From: Bradyrhizobium sp. URHD0069
GTDB taxonomy: Bacteria > Pseudomonadota > Alphaproteobacteria > Rhizobiales > Xanthobacteraceae
NCBI RefSeq assembly: GCF_000701345.1
Contig: NZ_JNIJ01000046.1
Coordinates: forward strand, 1-50,733
Direction of reading: 5' to 3'
Length of the DNA stretch: 50,733 nt
Program-made: the position numbers and the translations under genes
Shown here: one piece after another, positions 41,249 through 49,430 of the stretch
How the letters are laid out: each line of letters begins with the position of its first letter
How positions within the stretch are numbered: the stretch's first letter is position 1
The notes under the pieces: model-generated
The model's database searches: none
Told to the model about the DNA's origin: nothing
The model's input: the letters and a program-made list of their open reading frames with translations, nothing else

Positions 41249-42166
41249 ATGGCAAAACTTCCCGATTTCGAAGGTCTCGCGATTTTCGCAAAAGTAGTGG
41301 AATTACGGTCATTTGCGGCGGCCGCGAGCGAACTCGCGCTGTCCAAGGCGACGGTATCCAAGGCGGTCAGCCGGCTGGAGCAACGTCTCGGCGCGCGACT
41401 GTTCAACCGCACCTCGCGGCGCCTTGCTTTGACCGATGCCGGGCAAAAACTGGCCGAGCGCGCCGCACGCCTACTGGTCGATGGCGAAGCGGCGGAGAAC
41501 GAGGCGCTGGCGCAGTCGGTGGCGCCGCGCGGGCTGGTGCGGCTCGCGGTGCCCATGACGTTCGGCGTCAAGGCGGTCGCGCCGATCCTGCCGGACTTTC
41601 TGGAGCAGTATCCCGATGTCGCGATCGACCTTCACTTGAGCGACGCCATGGTCGATCTGATCGGCGAGGGGTTCGACGCTGGCCTGCGGATCGCGAGCCT
41701 GCCGGATTCCTCTTTGATCGCGCGGCGGCTGTGCGCGATGCCGCGCTACACGGTGGCGTCGCCTGCGTATCTCAAGCGCCATGGCCGGCCGACGCATCCG
41801 ATGCATCTCGCCCAGCACAAGTGCCTCGGCTACACCTACCTCTCCACGCAGGGCGTCTGGCACTACACTAATTCAGCGGGCGAGCAGGCGAGCGTGCGCC
41901 CCGCCGGATCGCTCCGCGTCAACAATGGCGAGGCGCTGGTGCCGGCGCTGCTGGCAGGCCTTGGCATCGCCGATCTGCCGGACTTTATCGTCGGCGATGC
42001 CATTGCGTCGGGCGAGGTCGAAGTGATCCTGAAAGACTGGAAGCAGACAGAGGGCGCCGTGCATCTGGTGACGCCGCCCGGCGGCCCGCGTCCCGCGCGC
42101 GTCGAGGTGCTGGCGGATTTTCTGGCGAAGCATTTTTCGATAGGGAAGGGACGGCGGAAGTCGTAG
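41249..42166 (+). CDS. LysR-family transcriptional regulator
   Basis: A 305-residue regulator. The winged helix-turn-helix is at about residues 6-65 (FAKVVELRSFAAAASELALSKATVSKAVSRLEQRLGARLF), followed by a linker and a periplasmic-binding-like effector domain (about 88-295). The subfamily resembles the PA2206/DsdC-like group that includes many regulators divergent to redox genes. It is divergent from pirin; the palindrome at 41197-41222 sits between. Start ATG 41249 is chosen because the HTH begins there; the frame is open 13 codons earlier. Confidence 0.95.
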   Translation: MAKLPDFEGLAIFAKVVELRSFAAAASELALSKATVSKAVSRLEQRLGARLFNRTSRRLALTDAGQKLAERAARLLVDGEAAENEALAQSVAPRGLVRLAVPMTFGVKAVAPILPDFLEQYPDVAIDLHLSDAMVDLIGEGFDAGLRIASLPDSSLIARRLCAMPRYTVASPAYLKRHGRPTHPMHLAQHKCLGYTYLSTQGVWHYTNSAGEQASVRPAGSLRVNNGEALVPALLAGLGIADLPDFIVGDAIASGEVEVILKDWKQTEGAVHLVTPPGGPRPARVEVLADFLAKHFSIGKGRRKS

Positions 42167-42349
42167 CGCGGACAATGCGGACAACTATCGCAATACTTGT
42201 TATTTCGGCTAGGCTGATTCTATCTCAACAAGGTTTTGGGCATTCGATGATGATGCGGATCGAATGAAGCCTCTTATAGCGCGCCGACATTCAAACAAAC
42301 CCTACGTTACGCAGTGACGAAAATAAAACAAATCTCCGGGGAGAAAACG

Positions 42350-43339
42350 ATGAACCGACGTGAACTTCTGAAAGCTGCCGCGGCGCTGCCGCTGGCGCAA
42401 GCCGCGCTTACGAATTCCGCCTTCGCGCAGGCCGCGTGGCCGGCGCGCAATATCACCATGATCGTGCCGTTTCCGGCCGGCGGCCAGGCCGATCTCGCGG
42501 CGCGGCCGGTGGCGCTGGCGCTGGAAAAAATTCTCGGCAAGCCCGTGATCGTCGACAACCGCGCGGGGGGCGGTGGCGGCTCGGTCGGCAATGCGGCGGC
42601 GGCGCGCGCCGAGCCCGATGGCTACACATTGCTGATGACGCTGTCGTCGCTCGCGGTATTGCCGGAAGCCGACCGGCTGTTCGACCGCCCTGTCGCCTAT
42701 GAAGTTTCGCAATTCGCCCCCGTCGCGCGCGTGCTCGCCGATCCGACTTTGCTCGCGGTGCCGGCCTCGGCGCCTTGGAAGACGCTGCAGGATTTTGTCG
42801 ATGACGCCAAGAAGCGCCCCGGCCAGATTCCTTACGGCTCGTCGGGTCCTTACGGCACCCTGCATGTGGCGATGGAAATGTTTGCGGCCAGCGCCGCAAT
42901 CAAACTGCTGCATGTGCCGTTTCGCGGCGCCGGTCCCGCGCTGACGGCGCTCTTGAGCGGCACGGTGCAAGCACTGGCGTCGGCGCCGGGTACGCTGAAG
43001 CAGCAGGTCGATGACGGCAAGATGCGCGTGCTGGCGAACTGGGGCGCGGAGCGCATCGCGAGCTTTCCCGACCTGCCGACCTTCAGGGAACTCGGCTACA
43101 GAGATGTCGAGTTCTACATCTGGGCGGGGTTGTTCGCGCAGAGTGCGCTGCCGGCGCCGATTATGACGCGGCTGCGCGAGGCGATGGCGCTAGCCGTGAA
43201 AAGTCCGGAGGTGGCGAAGACCTTCGAGACCGCAGGCAGCCCGGTGGCCTACCTCGACGCGCCGGAATTTGCGAAATTCGTTGCTGAAGACAGCGCGCGC
43301 CTGATCGCGGCAGTGAAGAAAATCGGCAAGGTGGAGTAG
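42350..43339 (+). CDS. Orphan Bug/TctC-family periplasmic receptor
   Basis: A 329-residue Bug-family receptor without nearby tctA or tctB. The leader has a twin-arginine look (NRRELLKAAAALPLAQA) before the cleavage at about AFAQAAWPARN. NITMIVPFPAGGQADLAARPV and PVIVDNRAGGGGGSVGNAAAARAEPDGYTLL define the pocket, as in the TctC at 9-10 kb. Orphan Bug proteins are abundant in Bradyrhizobium-type genomes and may serve distant carriers or signalling. GGGGAGAAAACG before ATG 42350 fixes the start. Preceded by a LysR gene but separated by 183 bases. Confidence 0.92.
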   Translation: MNRRELLKAAAALPLAQAALTNSAFAQAAWPARNITMIVPFPAGGQADLAARPVALALEKILGKPVIVDNRAGGGGGSVGNAAAARAEPDGYTLLMTLSSLAVLPEADRLFDRPVAYEVSQFAPVARVLADPTLLAVPASAPWKTLQDFVDDAKKRPGQIPYGSSGPYGTLHVAMEMFAASAAIKLLHVPFRGAGPALTALLSGTVQALASAPGTLKQQVDDGKMRVLANWGAERIASFPDLPTFRELGYRDVEFYIWAGLFAQSALPAPIMTRLREAMALAVKSPEVAKTFETAGSPVAYLDAPEFAKFVAEDSARLIAAVKKIGKVE

Positions 43340-43344
43340 AGGAT

Positions 43345-43379
43345 GGGCGCCCCTTCCACGCGGGGGTGAGGAAGCGCCC
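43345..43379 (+). terminator. Possible terminator of the orphan Bug gene
   Basis: GGGCGC (43345-43350) with GCGCCC (43374-43379) and inner TTCC/GGAA pairs form a bulged stem six bases after the stop codon. There is no T run, so it may only cap the mRNA. Confidence 0.35.
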
Positions 43380-43507
43380 GATCTTCACATTTTGTTGTCC
43401 GGCGTCAACCTTCCAACGCCTCATTTGCTTTGCAGCCTGCCCCCGTTTTGAGGCCAGCGGCGCGAGGCGGAACGCGCGCGCCGTGTGAATCCGAAAGGGG
43501 ATCGGAC

Positions 43508-43804
43508 ATGCGAGTGCATCCAATCGTCATGGGACTTGCGATATCGGCCGGCTGCGGCATCGCCATTCAAAGCCCGGCTTCTTCGCAGGAATATCGGGGA
43601 ACATTTGAACAGCGGGCTGCCTGCACGCCCGACGTTTTCCGGCTTTGCGGCGAACAGATACCGGACTCGACGCGGATCGTTGCGTGTCTCCGGCAAAATA
43701 CCCTGCAGCTCAGCGGGCCATGCCGTGCGGTATTTGAATCAGGTGCCCGCGCCTCCCAACAATCAAATGCTCGCGCGCCCCAACAATCTACGCCGGCGCG
43801 ATGA
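43508..43804 (+). CDS. Small secreted cysteine-containing protein
   Basis: A 98-residue protein with a signal peptide (to about 26, PASSQEYRG) and a mature core with CTPDVFRLCGEQIPDSTRIVACLRQNTLQLSGPCRAVF, four cysteines in a regular pattern like the cysteine-rich repeat proteins of Bradyrhizobium periplasm. The tail is rich in Ser, Gln, Ala. AGGGGAT precedes ATG 43508. Function unknown; possibly copper or stress related but this is not shown. Confidence 0.75.
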   Translation: MRVHPIVMGLAISAGCGIAIQSPASSQEYRGTFEQRAACTPDVFRLCGEQIPDSTRIVACLRQNTLQLSGPCRAVFESGARASQQSNARAPQQSTPAR

Positions 43805-43847
43805 TCTGTCGCCGAGGCCTTACGATGACCAATAGATGGGTCAACCG

Positions 43848-44315
43848 CTACCGGCCGTCCTGACAGACGTCGACCCATTCGGCAGCGGTGAGTTCAGCCA
43901 TTCGCGATGGCGCGATACGCACGGCGCTGTGGGTCGAGCCTGCCGCAGGCACCACTTCATCGAACGCTTGCAGCGATAGGTCGCAATAGACCGGCAGCGG
44001 CGTTTTCAATCCGAACGGACAGACGCCGCCGACTTCATGGCCGGTGATTTCGGCGACGTCCTCAAGGCCGAGCATCTTCGGCTTGCCGCCGAAATGTGCC
44101 TTGACCTTCTTGTTGTCCATCCGCGAGGTGCCGCTGGCGACTATCAGCACCACGCGCTCGCCAATCCGCAAGCTCAGCGTTTTCGCGATCCGCGCCGGCT
44201 CGACGCCGTAGGCTTCGGCCGCCAGCGCCACCGTCGCCGAACTAAGCGGCGATTCGATCACAGCGATATCAGGGGCTCTTTCGGCGAAAAAGGCACGAAC
44301 TGACTCAAGACTCAT
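43848..44315 (-). CDS. YbaK/EbsC family aminoacyl-tRNA deacylase
   Basis: A 155-residue protein of the prolyl-tRNA editing family (YbaK, ProX). Conserved marks include AKTLSLRIGERVVLIVASGTSRMDNKKVKAHFGGK with the catalytic Lys and the EITGHEVGGVCPFGL loop. Family members hydrolyse mischarged tRNA such as Cys-tRNAPro or Ala-tRNAPro. Start ATG 44315 overlaps the end of the HAD gene by 11 bases, so the two are translated from one message. Confidence 0.92.
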   Translation of the reverse strand: MSLESVRAFFAERAPDIAVIESPLSSATVALAAEAYGVEPARIAKTLSLRIGERVVLIVASGTSRMDNKKVKAHFGGKPKMLGLEDVAEITGHEVGGVCPFGLKTPLPVYCDLSLQAFDEVVPAAGSTHSAVRIAPSRMAELTAAEWVDVCQDGR

Positions 44316-45051
44316 GGGCAGCGACCAGGTCAGCCAGTTCCGGCAGCGCGTGGATGCGATAGTCGGGCTCGAGCCCAAGCTCGTCCATCTGCGTCCGGAT
44401 CGCCTTGAACATCGTGAGCGGGGCGACAACGCCGCTGTTGACGCATGCCAGCGCCATCGCTTCCGGCGTCACCCGCTCGATCCAGGCGACGTTCAGCCCA
44501 AAAGCCTTGGCGCCGCAGGCGTCCCAAGGGTTCGACGATACGAACAGCACTTCGCCGGGCGGCACGCGAAGCCTCGATTCGATCAGGCTATAGGCGTCCG
44601 GACTCGGTTTGAAGATTCTTTGGGAGTCGATGCTGATGGTGGCATCCAGCACGCGGTCGAGACTGCTGTTGGCTACCAGCGCATTGAGCATGCCGGGGCT
44701 GCCGTTGGAAAGGATCGCAAGTTTTCGGTTCTTCATCGCCGCAAGCGCGGCCATCGCATCCGGATAAAGATCGAGATGCAGATACTTGTCGATGATGCGC
44801 TCGAACGCTGCGGGATCGTGTTTCAGCCCAAGGCATTTCAAGGTGTAGGCGAGCGAATCCCGCGTGATGACAGAGAAGTCCTCGTAGCGTCGCATCAGCG
44901 AACGCAGCCAGGTGTATTCGAGTTGTTTGATGCGCCAAATTTGCGTGACGATCTCGCCGTAGCCGGGAAACGCCTCTTCGGTGACGGCGGCCACCGACTG
45001 AGTATCATAGAGCGTGCCATAGGCGTCGAAGACAATTGCTTTAATGGTCAC
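44305..45051 (-). CDS. Haloacid dehalogenase type II (HAD superfamily)
   Basis: A 248-residue HAD hydrolase of the L-2-haloacid dehalogenase branch. Motif I FDAYGTLYD (nucleophile Asp10), motif II ILSNGSPGM, motif III Lys in RIFKPSPDAY and motif IV in SSNPWDACGAKAFG (Asp) are complete; WIERVTPEA follows. Predicted to release halide from 2-haloacids, though some members act on other acids. It starts with GTG at 45051 with no clear ribosome site and overlaps the YbaK gene. Confidence 0.9.
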   Translation of the reverse strand: MTIKAIVFDAYGTLYDTQSVAAVTEEAFPGYGEIVTQIWRIKQLEYTWLRSLMRRYEDFSVITRDSLAYTLKCLGLKHDPAAFERIIDKYLHLDLYPDAMAALAAMKNRKLAILSNGSPGMLNALVANSSLDRVLDATISIDSQRIFKPSPDAYSLIESRLRVPPGEVLFVSSNPWDACGAKAFGLNVAWIERVTPEAMALACVNSGVVAPLTMFKAIRTQMDELGLEPDYRIHALPELADLVAAHES

Positions 45052-45199
45052 AGGGGGAACTCATGGTGGGCATGTCGGAAAGCGGATGCATCTGACGTTT
45101 CGGAAGCTTAACACATCATGGTTTCGCGAAGCGCTGCCGTCCATAGCGCAGCACCATACCGGCGCCGTACCGAGGCGGCCGCCCTCAACGGAGGCATGC

Positions 45200-46267
45200 A
45201 TGAAGGCTTGGCAGCTTCAACGACTCGGCGGAGAACTCCGCTTCACGGATGTGCGCACGCCGGAGCCGCGCCCCGGCAGTGCTTTGGTGCGAATCGAAGC
45301 GTCGGCGCTGATGTCGTACCTGAAGGCCTATGTGGAAGGAAAATTGCCGGCTTACAATCCGCCTCCCGGCCCGTTCACGATCGGGACCAATGGGGTCGGC
45401 GTGGTGGAGGCGGTTGGCCGCGATGTCTGGCATCTGAAGCCGGGTCAGCGCGTGGTGCTCTCGTCGTATTTCGTAGCAGCAGAAAATGTCGAAGATCCTG
45501 CGCAAGTCCTGATCGGGCTGACGTCAAGTCCTGACGCGGCGCAGGTTCTGGTCGACTGGCCGGACGGGACCCTCGCCGAATATGCGCTGATGCCGGTGGA
45601 GGCGCTCACACCCGCGGAAGGGTTGGACGGCTTCGATGCCACCCAGCTTGTCACCGTCGGCCGCTGCATTATTCCGTTCGGCGGTCTGCTTCGGGGCCGG
45701 CTGGCGGCGGGTGAGACGCTGGTGGTGAACGGAGCGACGGGCGCCTACGGCACGGCGGCCGTGCTGGTGGCGGTGGCCATGGGTGCGGCCCAAATAATTG
45801 CGGCCGGCCGCAAGCCAGAGGCGCTGGAAGCTGTGGCACGTGCCGGCGGCCCGCGCGTTTCGACGGTGACACTAACGGGCAACGTGCAGAAAGACGCCGG
45901 CGCCATCCGCGAAGCGGCTAATGGCGGTGCTCACATGGCGTTCGACATGGTGGGGCAGGCGCGCGATCCCAGGGCGACGCTGGCAGCGCTGCACAGCCTT
46001 CGCCGCGGCGGCCGGCTGGTGCTGATGGGAAGTATGACAACCGATCTGCCTGTTCCCTACACCACGCTGATGCTGAACAGCTGGGAGATCATCGGCCAAT
46101 TCATGTATCCGGCCGGTGCCTATCGGCGGCTGCTTGACTTGTTGCGCAGCGGCCAACTCGACATCAGCCCGATCCGCCCGCGCGTTTATCCGCTCGCTTC
46201 ACTGCCGGAGGCCATGGAAGCCGCGGCCACCGCCGGCAACCTCGAATGTGTCGTGATGCAGCCGTAG
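45200..46267 (+). CDS. MDR-superfamily zinc-independent oxidoreductase (quinone reductase-like)
   Basis: A 355-residue medium-chain dehydrogenase/reductase. The N-terminal GroES-like part reads MKAWQLQRLGGELRFTDVRTPEPRPG; the NADPH-binding Rossmann motif is NGATGAYGTAAVLVAVAMGA (about 185-205). The catalytic-zinc cysteine of alcohol dehydrogenases is replaced, as in quinone-reductase-like members. GGAGG six bases before ATG 45200 is decisive; the frame opens 52 codons earlier. Divergent from the HAD gene. Substrate unknown. Confidence 0.9.
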   Translation: MKAWQLQRLGGELRFTDVRTPEPRPGSALVRIEASALMSYLKAYVEGKLPAYNPPPGPFTIGTNGVGVVEAVGRDVWHLKPGQRVVLSSYFVAAENVEDPAQVLIGLTSSPDAAQVLVDWPDGTLAEYALMPVEALTPAEGLDGFDATQLVTVGRCIIPFGGLLRGRLAAGETLVVNGATGAYGTAAVLVAVAMGAAQIIAAGRKPEALEAVARAGGPRVSTVTLTGNVQKDAGAIREAANGGAHMAFDMVGQARDPRATLAALHSLRRGGRLVLMGSMTTDLPVPYTTLMLNSWEIIGQFMYPAGAYRRLLDLLRSGQLDISPIRPRVYPLASLPEAMEAAATAGNLECVVMQP

Positions 46268-46295
46268 CGCGGCATCGCCGCGAATTTCTTGCCCC

Positions 46296-46395
46296 TCAAA
46301 TATCCAAAAGCTTTCGCGCGTTAGCCTTCAATACTTTCGGTCTGATCTCGTCGCGAACGAATCTAGCAAGCCAGGTGCAAGGCCGACCCGGCCAC
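46296..46395 (-). pseudogene. C-terminal remnant of an amidohydrolase-type gene
   Basis: Reading the minus strand, the codons ending at TGA 46296-46298 encode RFVRDEIRPKVLKANARKLL-DI, which matches the C-terminal end of many metal-dependent amidohydrolases (…RDEVRPKILxxNAxKLL). Upstream the match stops after about 30 codons. The rest of the gene is absent, so this looks like a gene end left by deletion. Recognised from memory only. Confidence 0.45.
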
Positions 46396-46434
46396 ATGGT
46401 GCTTTCCAGCGTCGCGTCCCGCCCGCATAACGCT

Positions 46435-47466
46435 TCAATCGGCCGGGACGTCAGTTGTTCCGCGGGTCGTCAGCCTGCTCCCCGGGGGCCGCTCTGTAAG
46501 GTAGGCATTTGGCACGATCACATCGCTGGCCAGCCCAAGCCACGCCAGGAAGCGAATGGTGAGATAGGTGTTGTCAATTTCCCACCAGCGATGACCATGG
46601 CGCGCCGATCGCGGATCGGCATGATGGTTATTATGCCAACCTTCGCCGTTGGAGATGAGGCCGACAATGATGTTGTTGCGGCTGTCCTCGTCGGTCTCAT
46701 AGTTTCGGTAGCCCCACAGGTGCGTCACCGAATTGATAGCCCACGTAATATGCCAAACCAGGACCGTGCGTACGAAGACACCGAACAAGAGGATGCTGAG
46801 TCCAGTCTGCGCCGCATTTGCCGGCGTTTCTCCGAACAGCCACGCCACGGCGAATCCGAGGCCGAAGAATAGCGGCATCTGGCCGAGATTAATCCAGACC
46901 AGACCGTAGGTGCGTTCGAGCGCGACGTAAAAGCGATCGCGCAGGATGTCCTTGGCGTAGCGTTCGTAGATTCCGAGGCGCGAAAGCTCCGGCTGATGGA
47001 CCAGAATCCACCCCATGTGGCCCCAGAAGAAGTTGACAAGCGGGCTATGCGGGTCCGGCTGCTCGTCGGCGAATTGATGATGCCGACGGTGAATCGCGAC
47101 CCAGCGCGCCGGCGTTTCCTGGAGACAGGACATCGCGATGATCACCATCGCGTGCTCAAGCCATTTCGGACATTTGAGGCCGCGGTGGGTCAGAAGCCGA
47201 TGATAGCAAAGGTTGATGCCAAACAGCCCGCACAGATGTGTGCCGAGCACGGCTACGATGAGGCCGCTCCAGCTGAAATACCCCGGTAAAAAGGCCAGCA
47301 GCGCCGCGACGTGATAGGCGCCGATGACGAGTATGTAGGGCCAGTTGAGCTGAAATGGCATCACACCTGCGGGCAGCATCAGCCGCACGTTTGCCCCAAC
47401 AGGCGCGGAACGGTCCGCAGCGGCCTGTACCGCAGGCTTTGTCGTTGGCACCTTAACTGTCGTCAT
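46435..47466 (-). CDS. Membrane fatty acid desaturase (acyl-CoA delta-9 type)
   Basis: A 343-residue membrane desaturase. The three iron-binding His boxes are HRLLTH (about 85-90), HRRHH (about 122-126) and HNNHH (about 275-279), the layout of acyl-CoA/acyl-lipid delta-9 desaturases. Four membrane spans and the DPHSPLVNFFWGHMGW region are typical. It introduces a cis double bond into saturated acyl chains with a ferredoxin or cytochrome electron donor. ATG 47466 starts the family-like N-terminus. Alone on its strand. Confidence 0.93.
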   Translation of the reverse strand: MTTVKVPTTKPAVQAAADRSAPVGANVRLMLPAGVMPFQLNWPYILVIGAYHVAALLAFLPGYFSWSGLIVAVLGTHLCGLFGINLCYHRLLTHRGLKCPKWLEHAMVIIAMSCLQETPARWVAIHRRHHQFADEQPDPHSPLVNFFWGHMGWILVHQPELSRLGIYERYAKDILRDRFYVALERTYGLVWINLGQMPLFFGLGFAVAWLFGETPANAAQTGLSILLFGVFVRTVLVWHITWAINSVTHLWGYRNYETDEDSRNNIIVGLISNGEGWHNNHHADPRSARHGHRWWEIDNTYLTIRFLAWLGLASDVIVPNAYLTERPPGSRLTTRGTTDVPAD

Positions 47467-47564
47467 ACCGGGGTCTGGATTCCAATCTCTGCACGAGACC
47501 AAGTCGCTAGCTCAAGTAGCCTGATCCTTGAAATATGAACCAATCACGTAACGGGTGCAAAACT

Positions 47565-47592
47565 TTGACTAGATTTGCTTATTTTTTATAAT
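47565..47592 (+). promoter_or_regulatory. Sigma-70 promoter P1 upstream of rpmJ
   Basis: TTGACT (47565-47570), a 16-base spacer and a perfect TATAAT (47587-47592). This is the closest match to the housekeeping consensus in the window. Transcription would start near 47599, 180 bases before rpmJ. Confidence 0.6.
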
Positions 47593-47653
47593 CGGACCTG
47601 GATAGGTTCCATAGGGCTGTGGCAGCCGACAACCCGTCGTACCCCTGTTTGCA

Positions 47654-47682
47654 TTGACATTCCACCGCGCAATGGCTTAGAA
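47654..47682 (+). promoter_or_regulatory. Sigma-70 promoter P2 of rpmJ
   Basis: Perfect TTGACA (47654-47659), 17-base spacer and TTAGAA (47677-47682). Ideal spacing and a shorter leader (about 90 bases) make it the more probable main rpmJ promoter. A small GGCGGC-ACA-GCCGCC hairpin follows in the leader. Confidence 0.6.
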
Positions 47683-47781
47683 ACCGCGCATCCCGGGCGG
47701 CACAGCCGCCAGCGGGAGTAAGCTCATTTTGCCACTTTCGGCCTGTCGAACACGGCCTTTCAAAGCATCAGGATTGTTCCC

Positions 47782-47907
47782 ATGAAGGTCCGTAACTCGC
47801 TGAAATCGCTGCGTGGTCGCCACCGCAATAACCGTCTGGTCCGCCGCAAGGGCCGGGTTTACGTGATCAACAAGGTTCAGCGCCGCTTCAAGGCGCGCCA
47901 GGGTTGA
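47782..47907 (+). CDS. rpmJ: Ribosomal protein L36 (cysteine-free type)
   Basis: A 41-residue basic protein, MKVRNSLKSLRGRHRNNR followed by RRKGRVYVINKVQRRFKARQG. It is the bL36 of alphaproteobacteria, which lacks the zinc-binding Cys/His of the other bL36 form. It binds 23S rRNA in the large subunit. Preceded by two good promoters and a 5' leader; monocistronic, as usual in Rhizobiales. Confidence 0.97.
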   Translation: MKVRNSLKSLRGRHRNNRLVRRKGRVYVINKVQRRFKARQG

Positions 47908-47963
47908 ATCAGGCTTGATTTCGGCCGATTAGGCCCAGCTCCCAAAACTCCCCCTTCACGGGT

Positions 47964-47999
47964 CTTTGACGGTCTTGCTGCTTTGCAGGGGGTTTTTCC
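47964..47999 (+). terminator. Possible terminator after rpmJ
   Basis: CCCCCT near 47960 can pair with AGGGGG before a TTTTT run at about 47993-47997. The loop is long and the stem only six bases, so support is moderate. Confidence 0.35.
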
Positions 48000-48016
48000 G
48001 CGTCTAGACTTTGGGG

Positions 48017-48670
48017 ATGGCATTAAGATTCCGGCTCGCGCGCAACGGCCTGACCGCAATTCTCCTCACCGCGATGGTTTCGGCGGTGCCGGCCCTCGCA
48101 TTTGCGCAGGATCCAAGGGTCGGCCCGCCGAAGCAGCAGAAAAAGCTGCCGGAAGCGCCGAGCAAGCTGCCGAATGTCGGCGCCGATCGCACGCGCGGGC
48201 TGGATTTCCTGTTCGGCGCGCTGAAAGCGGCGCCCGATGAGGCCAGCGCCAAGCATGTCGAGGCAAGGATCTGGGCGCTGTGGATGCAGACCCCGAGCGA
48301 CACCGCGGCGCTGTTGATGATGCGTGCCAAGGCCGCGATGGATGCGCAGCAGATCGATATCGCCCTGAAACTACTGGATGCCGTGGTCAAGCTGCGTCCC
48401 GATTATGTCGAGGGATGGAACCGGCGCGCGACGCTCTTTTATCTGAAGAACGATTACGCCCATTCGCTCGAGGATATCGAGCAGGTGCTGGTCCGCGAAC
48501 CTCGCCACTTCGGCGCGCTGGCGGGGCTTGGCATGATCATGCAGGACCTCGGCGACGAAAAGCGCGCGCTCGACGCCTTCCGCAAGGCGCTCGCGATCAA
48601 TCCGCATCTCGAGAAGGTGCCCGACCTGGTCAAGACGCTGAGCGAGAAGGTCGAAGGCCGCGATATCTGA
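48017..48670 (+). CDS. Exported tetratricopeptide repeat protein
   Basis: A 217-residue protein with a signal peptide (to about 31, AFAQDPRVG) followed by a Lys/Pro linker and TPR units from about 95 to 200: WNRRATLFYLKNDYAHSLEDIEQVLVREP and ALAGLGMIMQDLGDEKRALDAFRKALAINP are two complete repeats. TPR proteins mediate protein contacts, probably in the periplasm here. Partner unknown. A TTG at 48011 is an alternative start. Confidence 0.88.
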   Translation: MALRFRLARNGLTAILLTAMVSAVPALAFAQDPRVGPPKQQKKLPEAPSKLPNVGADRTRGLDFLFGALKAAPDEASAKHVEARIWALWMQTPSDTAALLMMRAKAAMDAQQIDIALKLLDAVVKLRPDYVEGWNRRATLFYLKNDYAHSLEDIEQVLVREPRHFGALAGLGMIMQDLGDEKRALDAFRKALAINPHLEKVPDLVKTLSEKVEGRDI

Positions 48671-49015
48671 TCGATCTGACCGCGCGAATTAACCACAACA
48701 TCAGACAATCCATTGTGAAGGAGTTTTCGTTGCCGCGAAGTTGCCCGCTTGCGCGGGTAACATCGAGCGAAGATGATGAAGTCGTCGGTTTTGGCTGGAG
48801 CGACGCCGGCGATCGGGACGATTGCATCGCAAACGGGCTCTACTGGTTGGTCGGCAATCGCGCGACCAACGAATGCGAGATCGCGACCAGCAATCCGGGC
48901 GTGATCGGCGATATCTGGTTCGCGGATGACCCTACAAATCCCTCGACGATGCCAGGCTCGCCCGCTCGACCATCGGTGCCCCGCACCAAGGACGATGCTT
49001 CCGAGTGCGTTGCGA
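48671..49015. other. Gene-poor gap with an unsupported frame
   Basis: A 345-base stretch after the TPR gene. A GTG-started frame (about 48715-49107), with text such as SSEDDEVVGFGWSDAGDRDD, runs through it and then antisense to the small gene at 49016-49198; I see no family match and a poor start context, so it is left uncalled. Confidence 0.4.
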
Positions 49016-49198
49016 TTAGTGCAGCGCGTTGCTGCCGCGTTCGAACGGCCCGCCCAAGGCCACCGCCGCGTACAGCTGCTGCAGTTCGGCCTCCAGCTGC
49101 TCGTTGACCAGCAGCAGCGCTTTCAGCGCGCCGTGGATGTCGCCATTGCAGTTGGCCACGATTTCGTCGATGGCGGCTTCGCGTCGGTAGGCAATCAT
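49016..49198 (-). CDS. Small conserved-looking protein, 60 residues
   Basis: A compact acidic helix-rich protein beginning MIAYRREAAIDEIVANCNGD with LLLVNEQLEAELQQLYAAVALGG in the second half. A strong GGAGG sits seven bases before the ATG. It resembles hypothetical proteins common in Bradyrhizobium (memory). Function unknown. No neighbour shares its strand or an obvious role. Confidence 0.7.
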   Translation of the reverse strand: MIAYRREAAIDEIVANCNGDIHGALKALLLVNEQLEAELQQLYAAVALGGPFERGSNALH

Positions 49199-49430
49199 TC
49201 AAAATCCTCCAATTAAACCGTGGGGTAAACTTTGGTGTCCGACCTGCGTTCCTGTGGATTATGGGGACAGATCAGTCGATGGACAGCCGCAACGGCTGTG
49301 CACTCGCCACATGGCAAAAGTGCGGACGGCATTGGTAAAAAAATATCGACCGTAGCTATATGACAACACGCGCAATGGCTCGCGGGAAACCGTTAGCCGC
49401 GAAACCCGGCCGCCCTAAAGCCGTAGCTCA

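Noticed and set aside
48280..49107. 275-codon plus-strand frame
   Set aside because: First part is a shadow of the TPR gene, the later part is antisense to the small gene at 49016-49198; no family pattern.
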